Numbered from the stretch's first letter, positions 16,641 through 28,573 are shown. The stretch is DNA of 64,000 nucleotides from Phenylobacterium sp. SCN 70-31 (GCF_001724605.1 NZ_MEEX01000018.1:19678-83677); one strand, 5' to 3'. Notes: generated by a model from the sequence alone, not told the origin. Numbers and translations are program-made.

Positions 16641-17327
16641 TCAGTGGATCAGGAACAGGATCAGCAGAACAGGGATGACCACGCCCAGGCCCACCAGCGG
16701 CCAGGTGGATTTCCGCGCGTGGGCGTGGAGCTGGAGCAGGATCAGGCCGGTGATGCAGAAGACGAGGCAGCCCACCGAGAAGATGTCGATGAACCAGCTC
16801 CAGGCCGGGCCCGTGTTGCGCCCCTTGTGCAGGTCGTTGAGGTAGGCGACGAGGCCGCGATCGGTCCGCTCGTAGGCGACCGCGCCGCTCTGCGTCTCGA
16901 GCGTGATCCAGCCGTCGGATCCCGGCCCCGGCAGGGCCACGTAGGCTTCGCCCGGCGACCACTCCACGGGCCCCGCCGGAGCCTTGACCTTCAGGTCCTC
17001 GGCCAGCCAGCGGCGAACCGATTCGGGCAGTTCGCCGCCGGCGGCCTCCGCGGCCTGGAGCGCCGGCCGAAGCTCGGCCGGCAGCTCGCCGTCGCGGGTC
17101 GTGGTCCGGGGTTCGGCCTTGATGTCGCCGGCGTGGTTCAGCGTGACCCCGGTCGCCGCGAACAGGATCATGCCCACCAGGCAGACGGCGGCGCTGATCC
17201 AGTGCCAGCGCATGATCTGGCGCAGGAAGGCGGCGCGCCGTTGGGCTCGCTTCTTCGCCCGCGCACGCTCGGCGGCGACGGCCTCGGGATTCGGTGCGGA
17301 CAGTTCGGTCGGGGGTGCGGCGTTCAC
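16641..17327 (-). CDS. PepSY-associated transmembrane protein
   Basis: This 228-aa inner-membrane protein has a charged cytoplasmic N-terminus (residues 1-38) and a first helix near 40-64 (WISAAVCLVGMILFAATGV). A periplasmic PepSY-like domain follows (about 70-165, with LDDLHKGR-like 'LNDLHKGRNTGPAWSWFIDI'). Two more helices then follow (DIFSVGCLVFCITGLILLQL and PLVGLGVVIPVLLILFLI). His residues in 'RWHW', 'LNHAG' and 'LHKG' are placed as in PepSY_TM proteins that may bind haem or move electrons. As first gene of the ApbE operon it is the likely membrane electron conduit. A Fur-box-like sequence lies just upstream. Confidence 0.85.
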   Translation of the reverse strand: MNAAPPTELSAPNPEAVAAERARAKKRAQRRAAFLRQIMRWHWISAAVCLVGMILFAATGVTLNHAGDIKAEPRTTTRDGELPAELRPALQAAEAAGGELPESVRRWLAEDLKVKAPAGPVEWSPGEAYVALPGPGSDGWITLETQSGAVAYERTDRGLVAYLNDLHKGRNTGPAWSWFIDIFSVGCLVFCITGLILLQLHAHARKSTWPLVGLGVVIPVLLILFLIH

Positions 17328-17356
17328 GGCAAAACCGGCCAGATCGCCGGACTAAT

Positions 17357-17376
17357 TAAGAACGCCTCGCATTATC
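17357..17376 (-). promoter_or_regulatory. Possible Fur-box-like operator upstream of PepSY operon
   Basis: Read leftward, TGATAATGCGAGGCGTTCTT contains the inverted repeat AATGC-GAG-GCGTT (17361-17373). About 12 of 19 bases match the classical Fur consensus, and the GATAAT could also be a -10 element. It lies about 30 bases before the PepSY start codon. Iron control would suit this kind of operon, but the match is modest. Confidence 0.35.
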
Positions 17377-17440
17377 ACGTCGCGCGCGAGAGGCAAGCCT
17401 TGTTGTCCGAGCTTCCGGAAATCCCGGGGTCTTGCGCGAC

Positions 17441-17731
17441 CTAGCGGCGCTCGTTCCAGCCGTAGGCGACCCAGTGGTGGCCGCCCAGATGGCGGGCCTC
17501 GATCACGTCGGTGGCGCGGCGGCGAGCCCGCACGTTCCGCCGGGCGCGCATGGCGAGAGCGGCGAACCCGAGCAGCGCCGAGGCCATCACGGCGATCACG
17601 GCGACGGTGGCGGCGGCGAAGACCGCGAGGACCGCCCCCACGATCACGGCTGCAGCGGTGGCGAGGGCCGCACCCACGGCGGCCAGGCTCCGAAGGGCCG
17701 ATCCCTGGTTCGCGGGGTAGTCCTTGACCAT
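17441..17731 (-). CDS. Small Ala/Val-rich membrane protein (96 aa)
   Basis: ATG at 17731 is preceded by GAGGAGCTGAA, a good ribosome-binding site. The product has a short soluble head (MVKDYPANQGSALRSLAAVG), a long hydrophobic Ala/Val segment able to span the membrane twice, then a basic stretch (RARRNVRARRRA) and a C-terminal tail HHWVAYGWNERR. No family is recognised. The positive-inside pattern suggests the tail faces the cytoplasm. It is monocistronic. Confidence 0.6.
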   Translation of the reverse strand: MVKDYPANQGSALRSLAAVGAALATAAAVIVGAVLAVFAAATVAVIAVMASALLGFAALAMRARRNVRARRRATDVIEARHLGGHHWVAYGWNERR

Positions 17732-17851
17732 TTCAGCTCCTCGCGGCGGGCCTGCGCCAATCCGTGAACACTTATGTCAGCACACTGAACCGGATAGTCA
17801 ACCGCACATGTGACGGAAAGACGACCGCGACGCCCCCTGCCGCACCGACGC

Positions 17852-18544
17852 CTACGCCACGCCGACGGAAATGGATCGGCGCTCGCGCGAAATCTGATCG
17901 TAGGCGGCGTTGATGGCGGCCGCCTTGGCCTCCGCCACTTCGACGAACTCGGCGGGCAACCCCCTGGACCGGGCCCGGTCCGGGTGGGCCTCGGAAAGCT
18001 GGGCGCGCCAGGCGTCGCGGACCTCGGTGTCGGATGCGTCCGCAGCCACGCCCAGGATCACGTAGGGGTCGTCGTTCGCCGCGCCCAGGTGCGTGGCCTT
18101 CAGCCGCCGGACGGTCAGCGGCGAAAGGCCGAACAGCTCTCCCACCCGTTCGAGATAGGCCAGCTCGTCGGCGGTCACCACACCGTCCGAAGCCGCGATG
18201 TGGAAAAGGCCGTCCAGGACGTCCTCCAGCACCTGCGGGCAGGTCCCGTAGCGCTTGCGCAGACGTCGCGCATAGCCTTCGAAGCCCCGCGTCGTCTGGC
18301 GGGCCAGCTGGTACAGGCGGCGGATGTTGCCCTCGCTGCCCGGCTCGGCCTGGAAGACGGCGTGGAAGGTGTCGTATTCGGACGACTGAGCCTGCCCGTC
18401 GGCCTTGGCCAGCTTGGCGCCCAGAGCCGTCACCGCCGTGGAGAACGCGGGATCTTCGCCCGGCAGGCCGGGGGGACAGACGTCGCAGTCCGCCTCATCG
18501 ACCTTGCGCGCCGCCAGGCCGGCTATCTTGCGCCAGAAGCTCAT
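17852..18544 (-). CDS. DjlA-like co-chaperone: TerB-like and C-terminal J domain
   Basis: This 230-aa protein starts at MSFWRKIAGL (18544). A TerB-like helical domain occupies residues about 35-150 (LEDVLDGLFHIAASDGVVTA). A J domain fills the C-terminus (about 160-228): DDPYVILGVAADASDTEVRD and the HPD triad in SEAHPDRARS. The order matches E. coli DjlA, but the N-terminal membrane helix of DjlA is missing, so this one is likely soluble. It should stimulate DnaK. A CxxC-like 'DCDVC' lies near residue 20. It is divergent from the oxoprolinase-like gene. Confidence 0.88.
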   Translation of the reverse strand: MSFWRKIAGLAARKVDEADCDVCPPGLPGEDPAFSTAVTALGAKLAKADGQAQSSEYDTFHAVFQAEPGSEGNIRRLYQLARQTTRGFEGYARRLRKRYGTCPQVLEDVLDGLFHIAASDGVVTADELAYLERVGELFGLSPLTVRRLKATHLGAANDDPYVILGVAADASDTEVRDAWRAQLSEAHPDRARSRGLPAEFVEVAEAKAAAINAAYDQISRERRSISVGVA

Positions 18545-18612
18545 TTCGCTAGGGCATGCCTTACGTCCGCGGCGATCCCGTGACAATCGGCCGGAGAGGT
18601 TAAGTTTTGGAC

Positions 18613-22188
<3,576 letters not shown>

Positions 22189-22264
22189 AAGGCTGGAGCC
22201 GTTCCGGCGCGAAGCTGACACAATCCGCCGACACAAGGCCCCGACCCACGATACAAGGCTCCGA

Positions 22265-22915
22265 ATGACGCCCTTCGCTCTCGCTCTCGCCCTGTTCGCC
22301 CAAGACCCCGCCGCGGCGGAAACGGCCCCCGCGCCCGCGCCGGCGGCCGCCCCGGCGCCGGAGGATCGCCTGCCCCCCGGCGCCCCGCGGGAGGACTACC
22401 CCTTCGTGGCCTGGTGCTACGGCGCCCTGCGCGGCTACCTCGACCTGCACGACGAGATGATGCCCGAGGTGACCCGCATCGAGAAACAGTTCCGCAAGCC
22501 GGGGACCCGCCTCGAGGACGACCTCAAGGTCTACGCCGACATGCGGCGCGACGGCCGCGTGCGACTCCAGCAGTTCCAGGCCGCCCTGACCGCCGCCGAG
22601 AAGGCCTCGGTCCGCCCGATCAACGCGACCGGCGCCGTGGCCGTGCGCCAGGGCCGGCAGATCTGGAACACCGGCCCCGAGGTGACCAAGGCGCGCAAGG
22701 CTCAGGAATGGATGAGCTGGGCCCTGCCCGTACGCTGCGAGACGGTGTCCGCGTCGCTGGAGAGCCGCTCGAACCTCATCGGCGCCACGCTGCGGGCCAA
22801 CCAGCAGGAGGTGCGTCCCTCCGCGACGGACGACGCCCTTCAGGCCACCGTGACGCCCGAGCCTCACCCCGCCACCGCCGCCCCCGGCGAAGCCGCCGCG
22901 CCGGAAACCCCGTAA
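22265..22915 (+). CDS. Exported hypothetical protein (216 aa)
   Basis: ATG 22265 begins a short hydrophobic leader (MTPFALALALFAQDPAAAET), then an Ala/Pro linker (PAPAPAAAPAPEDRLPPG). A helical body follows (YPFVAWCYGALRGYLDLHDE, then EVTRIEKQFRKPGTRLEDDL), and the tail is Ala/Pro/Thr-rich and probably disordered. The leader suggests export to the periplasm or anchoring. I do not recognise a domain; similar Caulobacteraceae proteins are annotated as hypothetical. It follows the oxoprolinase gene by 76 bases and converges with the thioesterase gene. Confidence 0.7.
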   Translation: MTPFALALALFAQDPAAAETAPAPAPAAAPAPEDRLPPGAPREDYPFVAWCYGALRGYLDLHDEMMPEVTRIEKQFRKPGTRLEDDLKVYADMRRDGRVRLQQFQAALTAAEKASVRPINATGAVAVRQGRQIWNTGPEVTKARKAQEWMSWALPVRCETVSASLESRSNLIGATLRANQQEVRPSATDDALQATVTPEPHPATAAPGEAAAPETP

Positions 22916-22943
22916 CGGAAGCCTCCCGTAAAGGGAGCCCCGT

Positions 22944-23726
22944 CTAGGCCTTGCGTTTCTGCGCCAGCGCGGTGCAACTCGCCGAGCCGATCGGGCCCCG
23001 CTCGTCGTAGACGAGGCATTCGCCGACGGCGATCCCGTCGCTGGCTCCGTGGTTGATGACGTCGAAGCCCACCCACTCCGAGACCGGATCGCGGTGGAGA
23101 TAGAGCGTCAGGTCCGAGTTGATGTAGCCCAGGCCCTGGTCGCCGGCGTTGGCGAACGGGCTGGCGAAATCGGCGGCGGTCGCGACGCGCGCGTAAGGGG
23201 TGAAGGCCTCGCCTTCCACCAGTTCCCGCACCTCGGCCATCCAGAGCCGGCGCGGCATGCCGGGCTGGCCGAAGCCGCCCGAGATGGGCCGCACGGTCCA
23301 CATGCCGCCCATGGCGCCGCGGCCGTCGTCGGGCGGGACGATGTCGGCGGGCTTGGGCGCGTCCCAGGGCTCGGGCGTCCAGACGTCGCCCGGCGGGTTC
23401 TCGGTGCGCCGCAGGAGCTGGCAGGTGGCGCGGCCGGCGCTCTGTCCGCCCGAGATGAATTCGGCGTCCACCACCTTGATACGATAGCCGTCCTTCACCA
23501 CGCGGGTCACCACCTCGACCGGCGACAGGTCGGGCAGCCGGTACATGTCGACCGTGAGGCGCGCCGGCATGTAGTCGGGGGTGCGGAACTGGCGCTCGAT
23601 CTCGGCGCCCAGCAGGCCGATGATCAGCCGGCCGTGCAGGCTGTCCCGGCTCCAGGGGCCGACACCGGCGCGGGTGGGAAGGAAACGCCCCTGGGCGTCC
23701 TTTCGAAAGAAGGGTTCGTTCGTCAT
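22944..23726 (-). CDS. Acyl-CoA thioesterase family protein (double hotdog)
   Basis: This 260-aa protein starts at MTNEPFFRKDAQG (23726). It has two hotdog-fold halves like TesB/TE-II proteins: N-terminal 'SRDSLHGRLIIGLLGAEIER' with RLTVDMYRLPDLSPVEVVTR, and C-terminal 'YINSDLTLYLHRDPVSEWVG' followed by NHGASDGIAVGECLVYDERG. The latter is close to the 'DHGIWFHRPFRADDWLLY...G.G' pattern of TesB-type enzymes. It probably hydrolyses an acyl-CoA in the cytoplasm. It is separated by 43 bases from the DAACS symporter gene upstream, and both run leftward, so they may share a transcript. Confidence 0.75.
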   Translation of the reverse strand: MTNEPFFRKDAQGRFLPTRAGVGPWSRDSLHGRLIIGLLGAEIERQFRTPDYMPARLTVDMYRLPDLSPVEVVTRVVKDGYRIKVVDAEFISGGQSAGRATCQLLRRTENPPGDVWTPEPWDAPKPADIVPPDDGRGAMGGMWTVRPISGGFGQPGMPRRLWMAEVRELVEGEAFTPYARVATAADFASPFANAGDQGLGYINSDLTLYLHRDPVSEWVGFDVINHGASDGIAVGECLVYDERGPIGSASCTALAQKRKA

Positions 23727-23769
23727 GGCGGCGGGAACCTGCCGCAACCGCCTGCGCTTGACCAGAGGG

Positions 23770-25047
23770 TCAGGCTTGCCTGGAGATTCGAGCCTCGACG
23801 GCGGCTTCGGGCTCGTCGCGCGCCAGGATGGCGGTCACCGCCATGTCGCCGGTGACGTTGCCGAGCGTGCGGAAGATGTCGGGCACCACCTCCACCGCCA
23901 GCAGGATCGGCAGCAGTTCGATGGGCAGGCCCAGCGCCAGGCAGATCGGCGCCACGCTGACGATGAACGACACCTGCCCCGGAAGCCCGACCGAGCCCAC
24001 GCTCACCGCCAGGGCCACCAGCACCGCGCCGGCGTACTGGAGCGGCGTGGGCTCGATCCCGTACACGTGGGCGACGAACAGGCAGACGGCGAGATTCACC
24101 GCTGGGCTGGTCATGCGGAAGATCGCGACGGCCAGGGGCAGCACCAGGTTGGCGATCCGGGGCGGGACGCCGAGGTTGTCCCGGGATCGCTCGATCATCG
24201 CCGGCAGGCAGGCCAGCGACGACTGGGTGGCGAAGGCCGTGGCCAGGACCGGTGAGGTGGCCTGGGCCCAGCGCGTCAAAGGAACGCGCCCGACGGTCAC
24301 GGCGAGCAGGTAGGCCAGAATGCTGACGGCCAGCCCCGCGGCCGAAGCCACCACGATGTACTGGCCCAGAACGCCGGCGACGCCCGCCCCCGCCCTCAGG
24401 CCCACACCCAGCGCCAGGGCGAAGACCCCCAGCGGCGCGGCCAGCAGCACCCAGCGTACGATGACGATCATCGCATCGCCCAGCGCCTGGAACACCTCGA
24501 GCAGCGTCCGGCCGCGCCCGTCGGGGAGGCGCGTCAGGGCGAAGCCGACGAAGACGGCGAAGACCACCACCGGCAGGACCGCGTCCTCGGCGGCGGCGCG
24601 GACCGGGTTGGCCGGCGCCAGGCTCCGCACCCAGGCGGCGAAGTCGGGCGACGTGGCCGCGCTGTCCAACGGGGTCTCCGCGCCCGCGCGCAGGGCCGCG
24701 GCGGCCGCCTCGGCGACGGGCCAGACCGAGAGCAGGCCGTTCACCAGGAAGATCGCCGTCAGCGCCGAGACCGCCAGCAGGCCCGCGAACCAGGCCACGG
24801 CGCGCCCGGCGAGCCGTCCGGTCGCGGCCGCGTCCGCGACCTGGGCGATGCCGGTCACCAGCACCGCGAAGATCAGCGGGATCACGGTCATGCGCAACGC
24901 GTTGAGCCAGAGGCCGCCGACGGCCTCCACCGCCTCGACGACCCGCGCGCCGCCCGCGCCGCCGCCCCAGGCCACGGCCGCGCCCGCCGCCAGGCCGAGC
25001 GCGAGCGCCAGCAGGACCTGCACGCTCAGGGTCTTCAGGAATTTCAA
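23770..25047 (-). CDS. Dicarboxylate/amino acid:cation symporter (DAACS family)
   Basis: This 425-aa inner-membrane transporter has eight or more hydrophobic helices. Family marks include the N-terminal helix MKFLKTLSVQVLLALALGLA, the 'LWLNALRMTVIPLIFAVLVT' helix, the serine-rich re-entrant loop ATAFATQSSLACLP and the conserved SVGSVGLPGQVSFI with ILLAVEVVPDIFRT near the end. It should import C4-dicarboxylates or acidic/neutral amino acids with H+ or Na+. The canonical NMDGT motif reads MTSPAVNLAV here, so substrate preference is uncertain. It lies just upstream of the thioesterase gene. Confidence 0.9.
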   Translation of the reverse strand: MKFLKTLSVQVLLALALGLAAGAAVAWGGGAGGARVVEAVEAVGGLWLNALRMTVIPLIFAVLVTGIAQVADAAATGRLAGRAVAWFAGLLAVSALTAIFLVNGLLSVWPVAEAAAAALRAGAETPLDSAATSPDFAAWVRSLAPANPVRAAAEDAVLPVVVFAVFVGFALTRLPDGRGRTLLEVFQALGDAMIVIVRWVLLAAPLGVFALALGVGLRAGAGVAGVLGQYIVVASAAGLAVSILAYLLAVTVGRVPLTRWAQATSPVLATAFATQSSLACLPAMIERSRDNLGVPPRIANLVLPLAVAIFRMTSPAVNLAVCLFVAHVYGIEPTPLQYAGAVLVALAVSVGSVGLPGQVSFIVSVAPICLALGLPIELLPILLAVEVVPDIFRTLGNVTGDMAVTAILARDEPEAAVEARISRQA

Positions 25048-25121
25048 GGCCGCCCCGCTCCGCCCCTCATGGGCGCGCTCCGATCTGGCCAGCCCCGCAG
25101 GCCGGGGGCAAGAGGCGGGTG

Positions 25122-25298
25122 TCAGCCGGGCCGGGTGCGGTAGCGAACCGAGATGGACGCGGGCGCCGACGTGTCGGCGTCGCGCAGGCGGTCGGCGATG
25201 TCATGCAGCGCCGCGTCCTGGTCGCCGTAGCGCGCCAGTTCAAATCCTTCGCTGCGGACGATCCACTCGTCCGCGTCCTCGACAACTTCGTAGCGCAT
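25122..25298 (-). CDS. Small DUF2188-like protein (58 aa)
   Basis: ATG at 25298 opens a 58-aa product beginning MRYEVVEDADEWIVRSEGFE and ending ISVRYRTRPG. The pattern 'W.V..EG.....Y...D.A...' (strand, strand, helix, strand) resembles DUF2188-type small proteins. No signal peptide or cysteine is present. The gene lies between the symporter and cyclophilin genes on the same strand. A similarly built small protein is encoded at 28364-28573. Confidence 0.55.
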   Translation of the reverse strand: MRYEVVEDADEWIVRSEGFELARYGDQDAALHDIADRLRDADTSAPASISVRYRTRPG

Positions 25299-25374
25299 AG
25301 GAGACCCGTTCTAGGCCCACGCATGTACGAACCCCGCTGCGCTGCAACAACTGCGCGCATCGTCGCAGCCAAGC

Positions 25375-26184
25375 TCACCTGCGACGCGAGCGGATCTCGA
25401 CGTCGCATATGGTGAAGGCGGCGCCCCTTTCGCGCTTCAACGCCTCGACCTGCGCCTGGAACCCGGGGCCTCGCGGGTCGGCCACCTCGATGGCAGGCCG
25501 CTCGGCCGGCGGCATGTCGGCCATCAGGCGCACCTTCAGCATCAGGTCCGGGACTTTGGGCGGCTCGCCCGGGGCGACCGACAGGATCGCCGGCAACCCG
25601 TCCACCACCCGCCCGACCACGGTGTACTCGTGGTCCAGCCGCCGGGCGGACGCGCGCATGAAGAAGATCTCGCTGTTGGCCGTACCGGGATCGGCCTGTC
25701 GGCCCATACCCACCACGCCGGGGCAATAGGCGCCCCAGCCGCGCAGGCGGGGGTCGGCGCCGCGCGCCTGTTCGCCGGCCGAGACCGCCTGGATGGGCGT
25801 CGCGCCCACGAATCCCTCGCGCGAGTCGCTGCGCGAGACGGCGATCACCGCCTGTTCGGCCGGGATGCGGAAGCTGAACTCGGGCGCCAGGTCGGGATGG
25901 CGGGAGGTTCCGCCGTCGCGGTTGTCCGGGTTGCCCGTCTGGGCGACGAAGCCGTCGATGACGCGGTGGAACTGAAGGCCGTCATAGACGCCCTCGCGCG
26001 CCAGCAGCCGGATCCGCTCCACCGCCTTGGGCGCGATCTCCGGACGCAGTTCGACCACCACCTGACCCTTGGTGGTGCCGATCACCAGGGTGTTCTCGGG
26101 GTCCAGCGACCGCCAGTCGCCCGCGAAGGCCACGCCCGGCGCCATGCCCATAATAGCCGCGCACACCGTCATCGTCCGCCGCAT
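25375..26184 (-). CDS. Periplasmic cyclophilin-type peptidyl-prolyl isomerase
   Basis: This 269-aa protein starts at MRRTMTVCAAIMGMAPGVAF (26184) with a signal peptide ending AFA. The cyclophilin domain covers about 35-210: VELRPEIAPKAVERIRLLAR, then 'GLQFHRVIDGFVAQTGNP' with the catalytic-site FHRVI, and later NSEIFFMRA and YTVVGRVVDGL. The usual GTGTGG loop is diverged (NRDGGTSRHP). A C-terminal extension of about 50 residues is unassigned. It should catalyse Xaa-Pro isomerisation of exported proteins. It precedes the small DUF2188-like gene. Confidence 0.9.
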   Translation of the reverse strand: MRRTMTVCAAIMGMAPGVAFAGDWRSLDPENTLVIGTTKGQVVVELRPEIAPKAVERIRLLAREGVYDGLQFHRVIDGFVAQTGNPDNRDGGTSRHPDLAPEFSFRIPAEQAVIAVSRSDSREGFVGATPIQAVSAGEQARGADPRLRGWGAYCPGVVGMGRQADPGTANSEIFFMRASARRLDHEYTVVGRVVDGLPAILSVAPGEPPKVPDLMLKVRLMADMPPAERPAIEVADPRGPGFQAQVEALKRERGAAFTICDVEIRSRRR

Positions 26185-26236
26185 CGCGCCCCTCCCGGCT
26201 CTGGAGTCCCGAGAGGGGCAGGCCTGCGGCCGCCGG

Positions 26237-26878
26237 TCAACGTTTCCGGCAGAGCAGGTCGCGGATGACCGTCGAGCGCCCGACATACTGGCCGTCGGGA
26301 CCGATCGCCTGGTTCGCGCGCGTGCTGGAGTCGAACCAGACGGACCGGCCGAGACCGGCGCGCTGGCAGAAGGTGTCCGCGCCACGCTGCCCCGCCGCAA
26401 CGTCGACGCCGCCGAGGGTCGGCCGGGCGAAGAAGACCGTGGAGTCGCCTTCGACGCCGCGCGACGTCGAACCCCCGCCCGGCCAGCCGCCGCCAGGATG
26501 ACCGCCGCCGCCCGGATAGCCGCCGCCCGGACCGCCGCCAGGCCGACCCACGGGTTCGAGCGAGGTGATCTGCTCGGCCAGGCCGTAGGCGTTCAGATGG
26601 GGAACGTCTCCGCGCACCTCCTGGCAACGGCCCTTGAACTGGTCGTGCTCGCAGATCCGCCAGGTCCCTTCGAAGCGCGCGCTGCGGGCGCGGTCGTTGA
26701 ACCGCCACTTGCCGAGGTCGGACACCGACTGGGTGATGGTGACGGAATTCCCCTGGAAATTGGGCTGGTCGTACAGCGTGGCCGTGGCGCCGCGACCGGG
26801 CTGGGCCTGGGCTGCGCCCGCCAGGGCGCAGGCGGCGATCAGGGTGGAGATGGCGATCCGCGTCGCGGGCTTGTTCAT
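26237..26878 (-). CDS. Secreted beta/gamma-crystallin-type protein
   Basis: This 213-aa protein has a signal peptide (residues 1-25, ending AQA). A crystallin-like Greek-key motif follows: ATLYDQPNFQGNSVTITQSV with NDRARSARFEGTWRICEHDQ and GRCQEVRGDVP. A low-complexity Gly/Pro linker (residues about 111-137, repeats of PGGG) separates it from a C-terminal region (FFARPTLGGVDVAAGQRG ... VIRDLLCRKR) with two cysteines. Crystallin-type domains often bind calcium, but the binding residues are not clear here. The function is unknown. It is separated from the cyclophilin gene by 52 bases on the same strand. Confidence 0.75.
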   Translation of the reverse strand: MNKPATRIAISTLIAACALAGAAQAQPGRGATATLYDQPNFQGNSVTITQSVSDLGKWRFNDRARSARFEGTWRICEHDQFKGRCQEVRGDVPHLNAYGLAEQITSLEPVGRPGGGPGGGYPGGGGHPGGGWPGGGSTSRGVEGDSTVFFARPTLGGVDVAAGQRGADTFCQRAGLGRSVWFDSSTRANQAIGPDGQYVGRSTVIRDLLCRKR

Positions 26879-27085
26879 GGGGGGCTCCTCAGCCAATCCT
26901 GGCGTCAGCTTGAGCGTGCATCGCATGAACCGTCGCTGAAGCGCAGGGCCAGCTTCCGGTCAGCGACATAAATTCCCATTCGGAACCAATATAGTTCTTC
27001 CGAGCACATTTATCCCCAACACAGAAGGATTATCTTCTCCCTCGAACGGAGCGCACGGCGCCCCTACCCAGAGGGAGTGATGACG

Positions 27086-27784
27086 ATGATCGACCGCAGA
27101 CCCTTCGCGCGCCTCGGCGGCGCCGACCACGGATGGCTCAAGGCCCGCCACCACTTCTCGTTCGCCAGCTACCACGATCCCGACAACATGGGCTGGGGCC
27201 CGATCCGGGTGTGGAACGACGACGAGATCGCCCCGAACTCCGGCTTCCCGCCGCACCCCCATGCGGACATGGAGATCGTCACCTACGTCCGCTCGGGCGC
27301 GATCACCCACCAGGACAGCCTGGGCAACCAGGGCCGGACCGAGGCGGGCGATGTGCAGGTGATGAGCGCCGGTTCGGGCATCCGCCACGCGGAATACAAC
27401 CTGGAGCCCGAAACCACGACGCTGTTCCAGATCTGGATCGAGCCGACGCAACGCGGCGGCGCGCCCAGCTGGGGCGCCCGACCCTTCCCCAGGGGCGACC
27501 GGGCCGGGAAGTTCGTCACCCTGGCCAGCGGCGTCCCGGGCGACGACGACGCCCTGCCGATCCGCACGGATGGACGGGTGGCCGGCGCCACGCTGAAGGC
27601 CGGTGAAACGACCGAGTATGTGCTGGGCAAGGGCCGCCACGCCTACCTGGTGTCGGCGGTCGGCAGCATCGAGGTCAACGGCGTTCGCCTGAACGCCCGC
27701 GACGGGGCGGCGGTGCGGGACGAGGATGTACTGACGGTCACCGCCCTGGAAGACGCTGAAATCGTGCTGGTGGACGCGGCCTGA
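27086..27784 (+). CDS. Pirin family protein (YhhW-like)
   Basis: This is a 232-aa double-cupin pirin. ATG 27086 is chosen over 27080 and GTG 27077 because GAGGGAG at 27071-27077 lies eight bases away and MIDRRPFARLGGADHGWL is the usual family start. The metal-binding cupin motif is FPPHPHADMEIVTYVRSG (His, His, Glu) with the later His in GSGIRHAEYN. YhhW-type pirins have quercetin 2,3-dioxygenase activity in vitro, but the cellular role is unclear. The gene is monocistronic and ends at the terminator at 27829. Confidence 0.9.
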   Translation: MIDRRPFARLGGADHGWLKARHHFSFASYHDPDNMGWGPIRVWNDDEIAPNSGFPPHPHADMEIVTYVRSGAITHQDSLGNQGRTEAGDVQVMSAGSGIRHAEYNLEPETTTLFQIWIEPTQRGGAPSWGARPFPRGDRAGKFVTLASGVPGDDDALPIRTDGRVAGATLKAGETTEYVLGKGRHAYLVSAVGSIEVNGVRLNARDGAAVRDEDVLTVTALEDAEIVLVDAA

Positions 27785-27803
27785 CGGGCCGAGCCCACGC
27801 CAG

Positions 27804-27834
27804 AAATGCGATGGGCCTGAAATGCGATGGGCCC
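27804..27834 (+). repeat. Short direct repeat ahead of terminator
   Basis: The unit GAAATGCGATGGGCC occurs twice in tandem between the pirin stop and the terminator stem (about 27803-27833); the second copy runs into the stem. It looks like a local slippage duplication. No function is suggested. Confidence 0.5.
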
Positions 27835-27862
27835 GAGGCTGGGGCGGCCTCGGGCCCTTTTT
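27829..27862. terminator. Intrinsic terminator between pirin and UrcA genes
   Basis: A perfect 11-bp stem (27829-27839 with 27847-27857, GGGCCCGAGGC / GCCTCGGGCCC) is followed by TTTTT. It lies between convergent genes; the T-run serves the rightward pirin gene. Confidence 0.85.
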
Positions 27863-27887
27863 CGCACGTCCGCTACGGAAGGGGGAG

Positions 27888-28199
27888 CTAGCGGGCGGCG
27901 AACGTCTGGGCCTGGGGCAGGGCGGCCAGACGCAGGTCGGCGAACTTTTCGACGAGTTCCTGCTCCACCGCGGCGCGGCAGGCGACGGCGCGGCTCAGTC
28001 GGACTTCGTTGCGGCAGAAATCGCGGGCGGCGCGCTCGGCGCGGGCCTGGAACACCGCCGAGCCTTCGGCGGTCGTCACGTCGAGATCGGCGACCTTCAC
28101 GGCGGGAGCGGCCAGGGCCGAGGCGGGAAGCGCGGCTATCGGGAGCGCGGCCAGGGCCAGCATGGCGAGGCCGGAAATCTTGGCGGTCAGGTCGGTCAT
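27888..28199 (-). CDS. UrcA family protein
   Basis: This 103-aa exported protein starts at MTDLTAKISGLAMLALAALP (28199). The signal peptide ends ALA near residue 30. The mature part has the UrcA pattern: VKVADLDVTTAEGSAVFQAR, then AARDFCRNEV and VACRAAVEQE, with the two conserved cysteines likely forming a disulfide. UrcA proteins are common in Caulobacterales and Sphingomonadales, and their function is unknown. The sequence upstream (28250-28340) is AT-rich, unlike the surrounding DNA, and probably holds the promoter. Confidence 0.85.
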   Translation of the reverse strand: MTDLTAKISGLAMLALAALPIAALPASALAAPAVKVADLDVTTAEGSAVFQARAERAARDFCRNEVRLSRAVACRAAVEQELVEKFADLRLAALPQAQTFAAR

Positions 28200-28363
28200 C
28201 GACGTTTCCTTCGGAGCGGTTTGTGCTCCGGCGGTGATGTCCGCCGGCAAGGAAACGAATACTTCGACAGGTGGATCAACACCCGTGAATATGGAGTAAT
28301 GACATCGATTTAAGATAATTACGCAGACTTAATACTTTAACACCCCGTAATGCTGAGGCGACA

Positions 28364-28573
28364 TCAGTGCAGACGCGTCGGCTCCACCACGGTCTGGCGC
28401 CACTCGCCGTCGTCGTCGCAAATCAGCACGGGCCAGGGCTGCTCGATCAGCCTCAGCCAGTCGCCGGCCGCCGCCAGCGCCTCGTCCCGGGTCTCGTAGG
28501 CGCCCAGGTCGCCGGCCTCCGCGTCCTGAAGCACCCAGTGGCCGCTGCGGGCGCGAACCGTGAAGTCGAACAT
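28364..28573 (-). CDS. Small DUF2188-like protein (69 aa)
   Basis: The product begins MFDFTVRARSGHWVLQDAEA and ends TVVEPTRLH. It has the order strand, strand, helix (TRDEALAAAGDWLRLI), strand (PVLICDDDGEW), matching small DUF2188-like proteins and similar in plan to the product at 25122-25298. One cysteine is present and no signal peptide. It stands alone, divergent from the response regulator with a 268-base gap in which I recognise nothing. Confidence 0.6.
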   Translation of the reverse strand: MFDFTVRARSGHWVLQDAEAGDLGAYETRDEALAAAGDWLRLIEQPWPVLICDDDGEWRQTVVEPTRLH

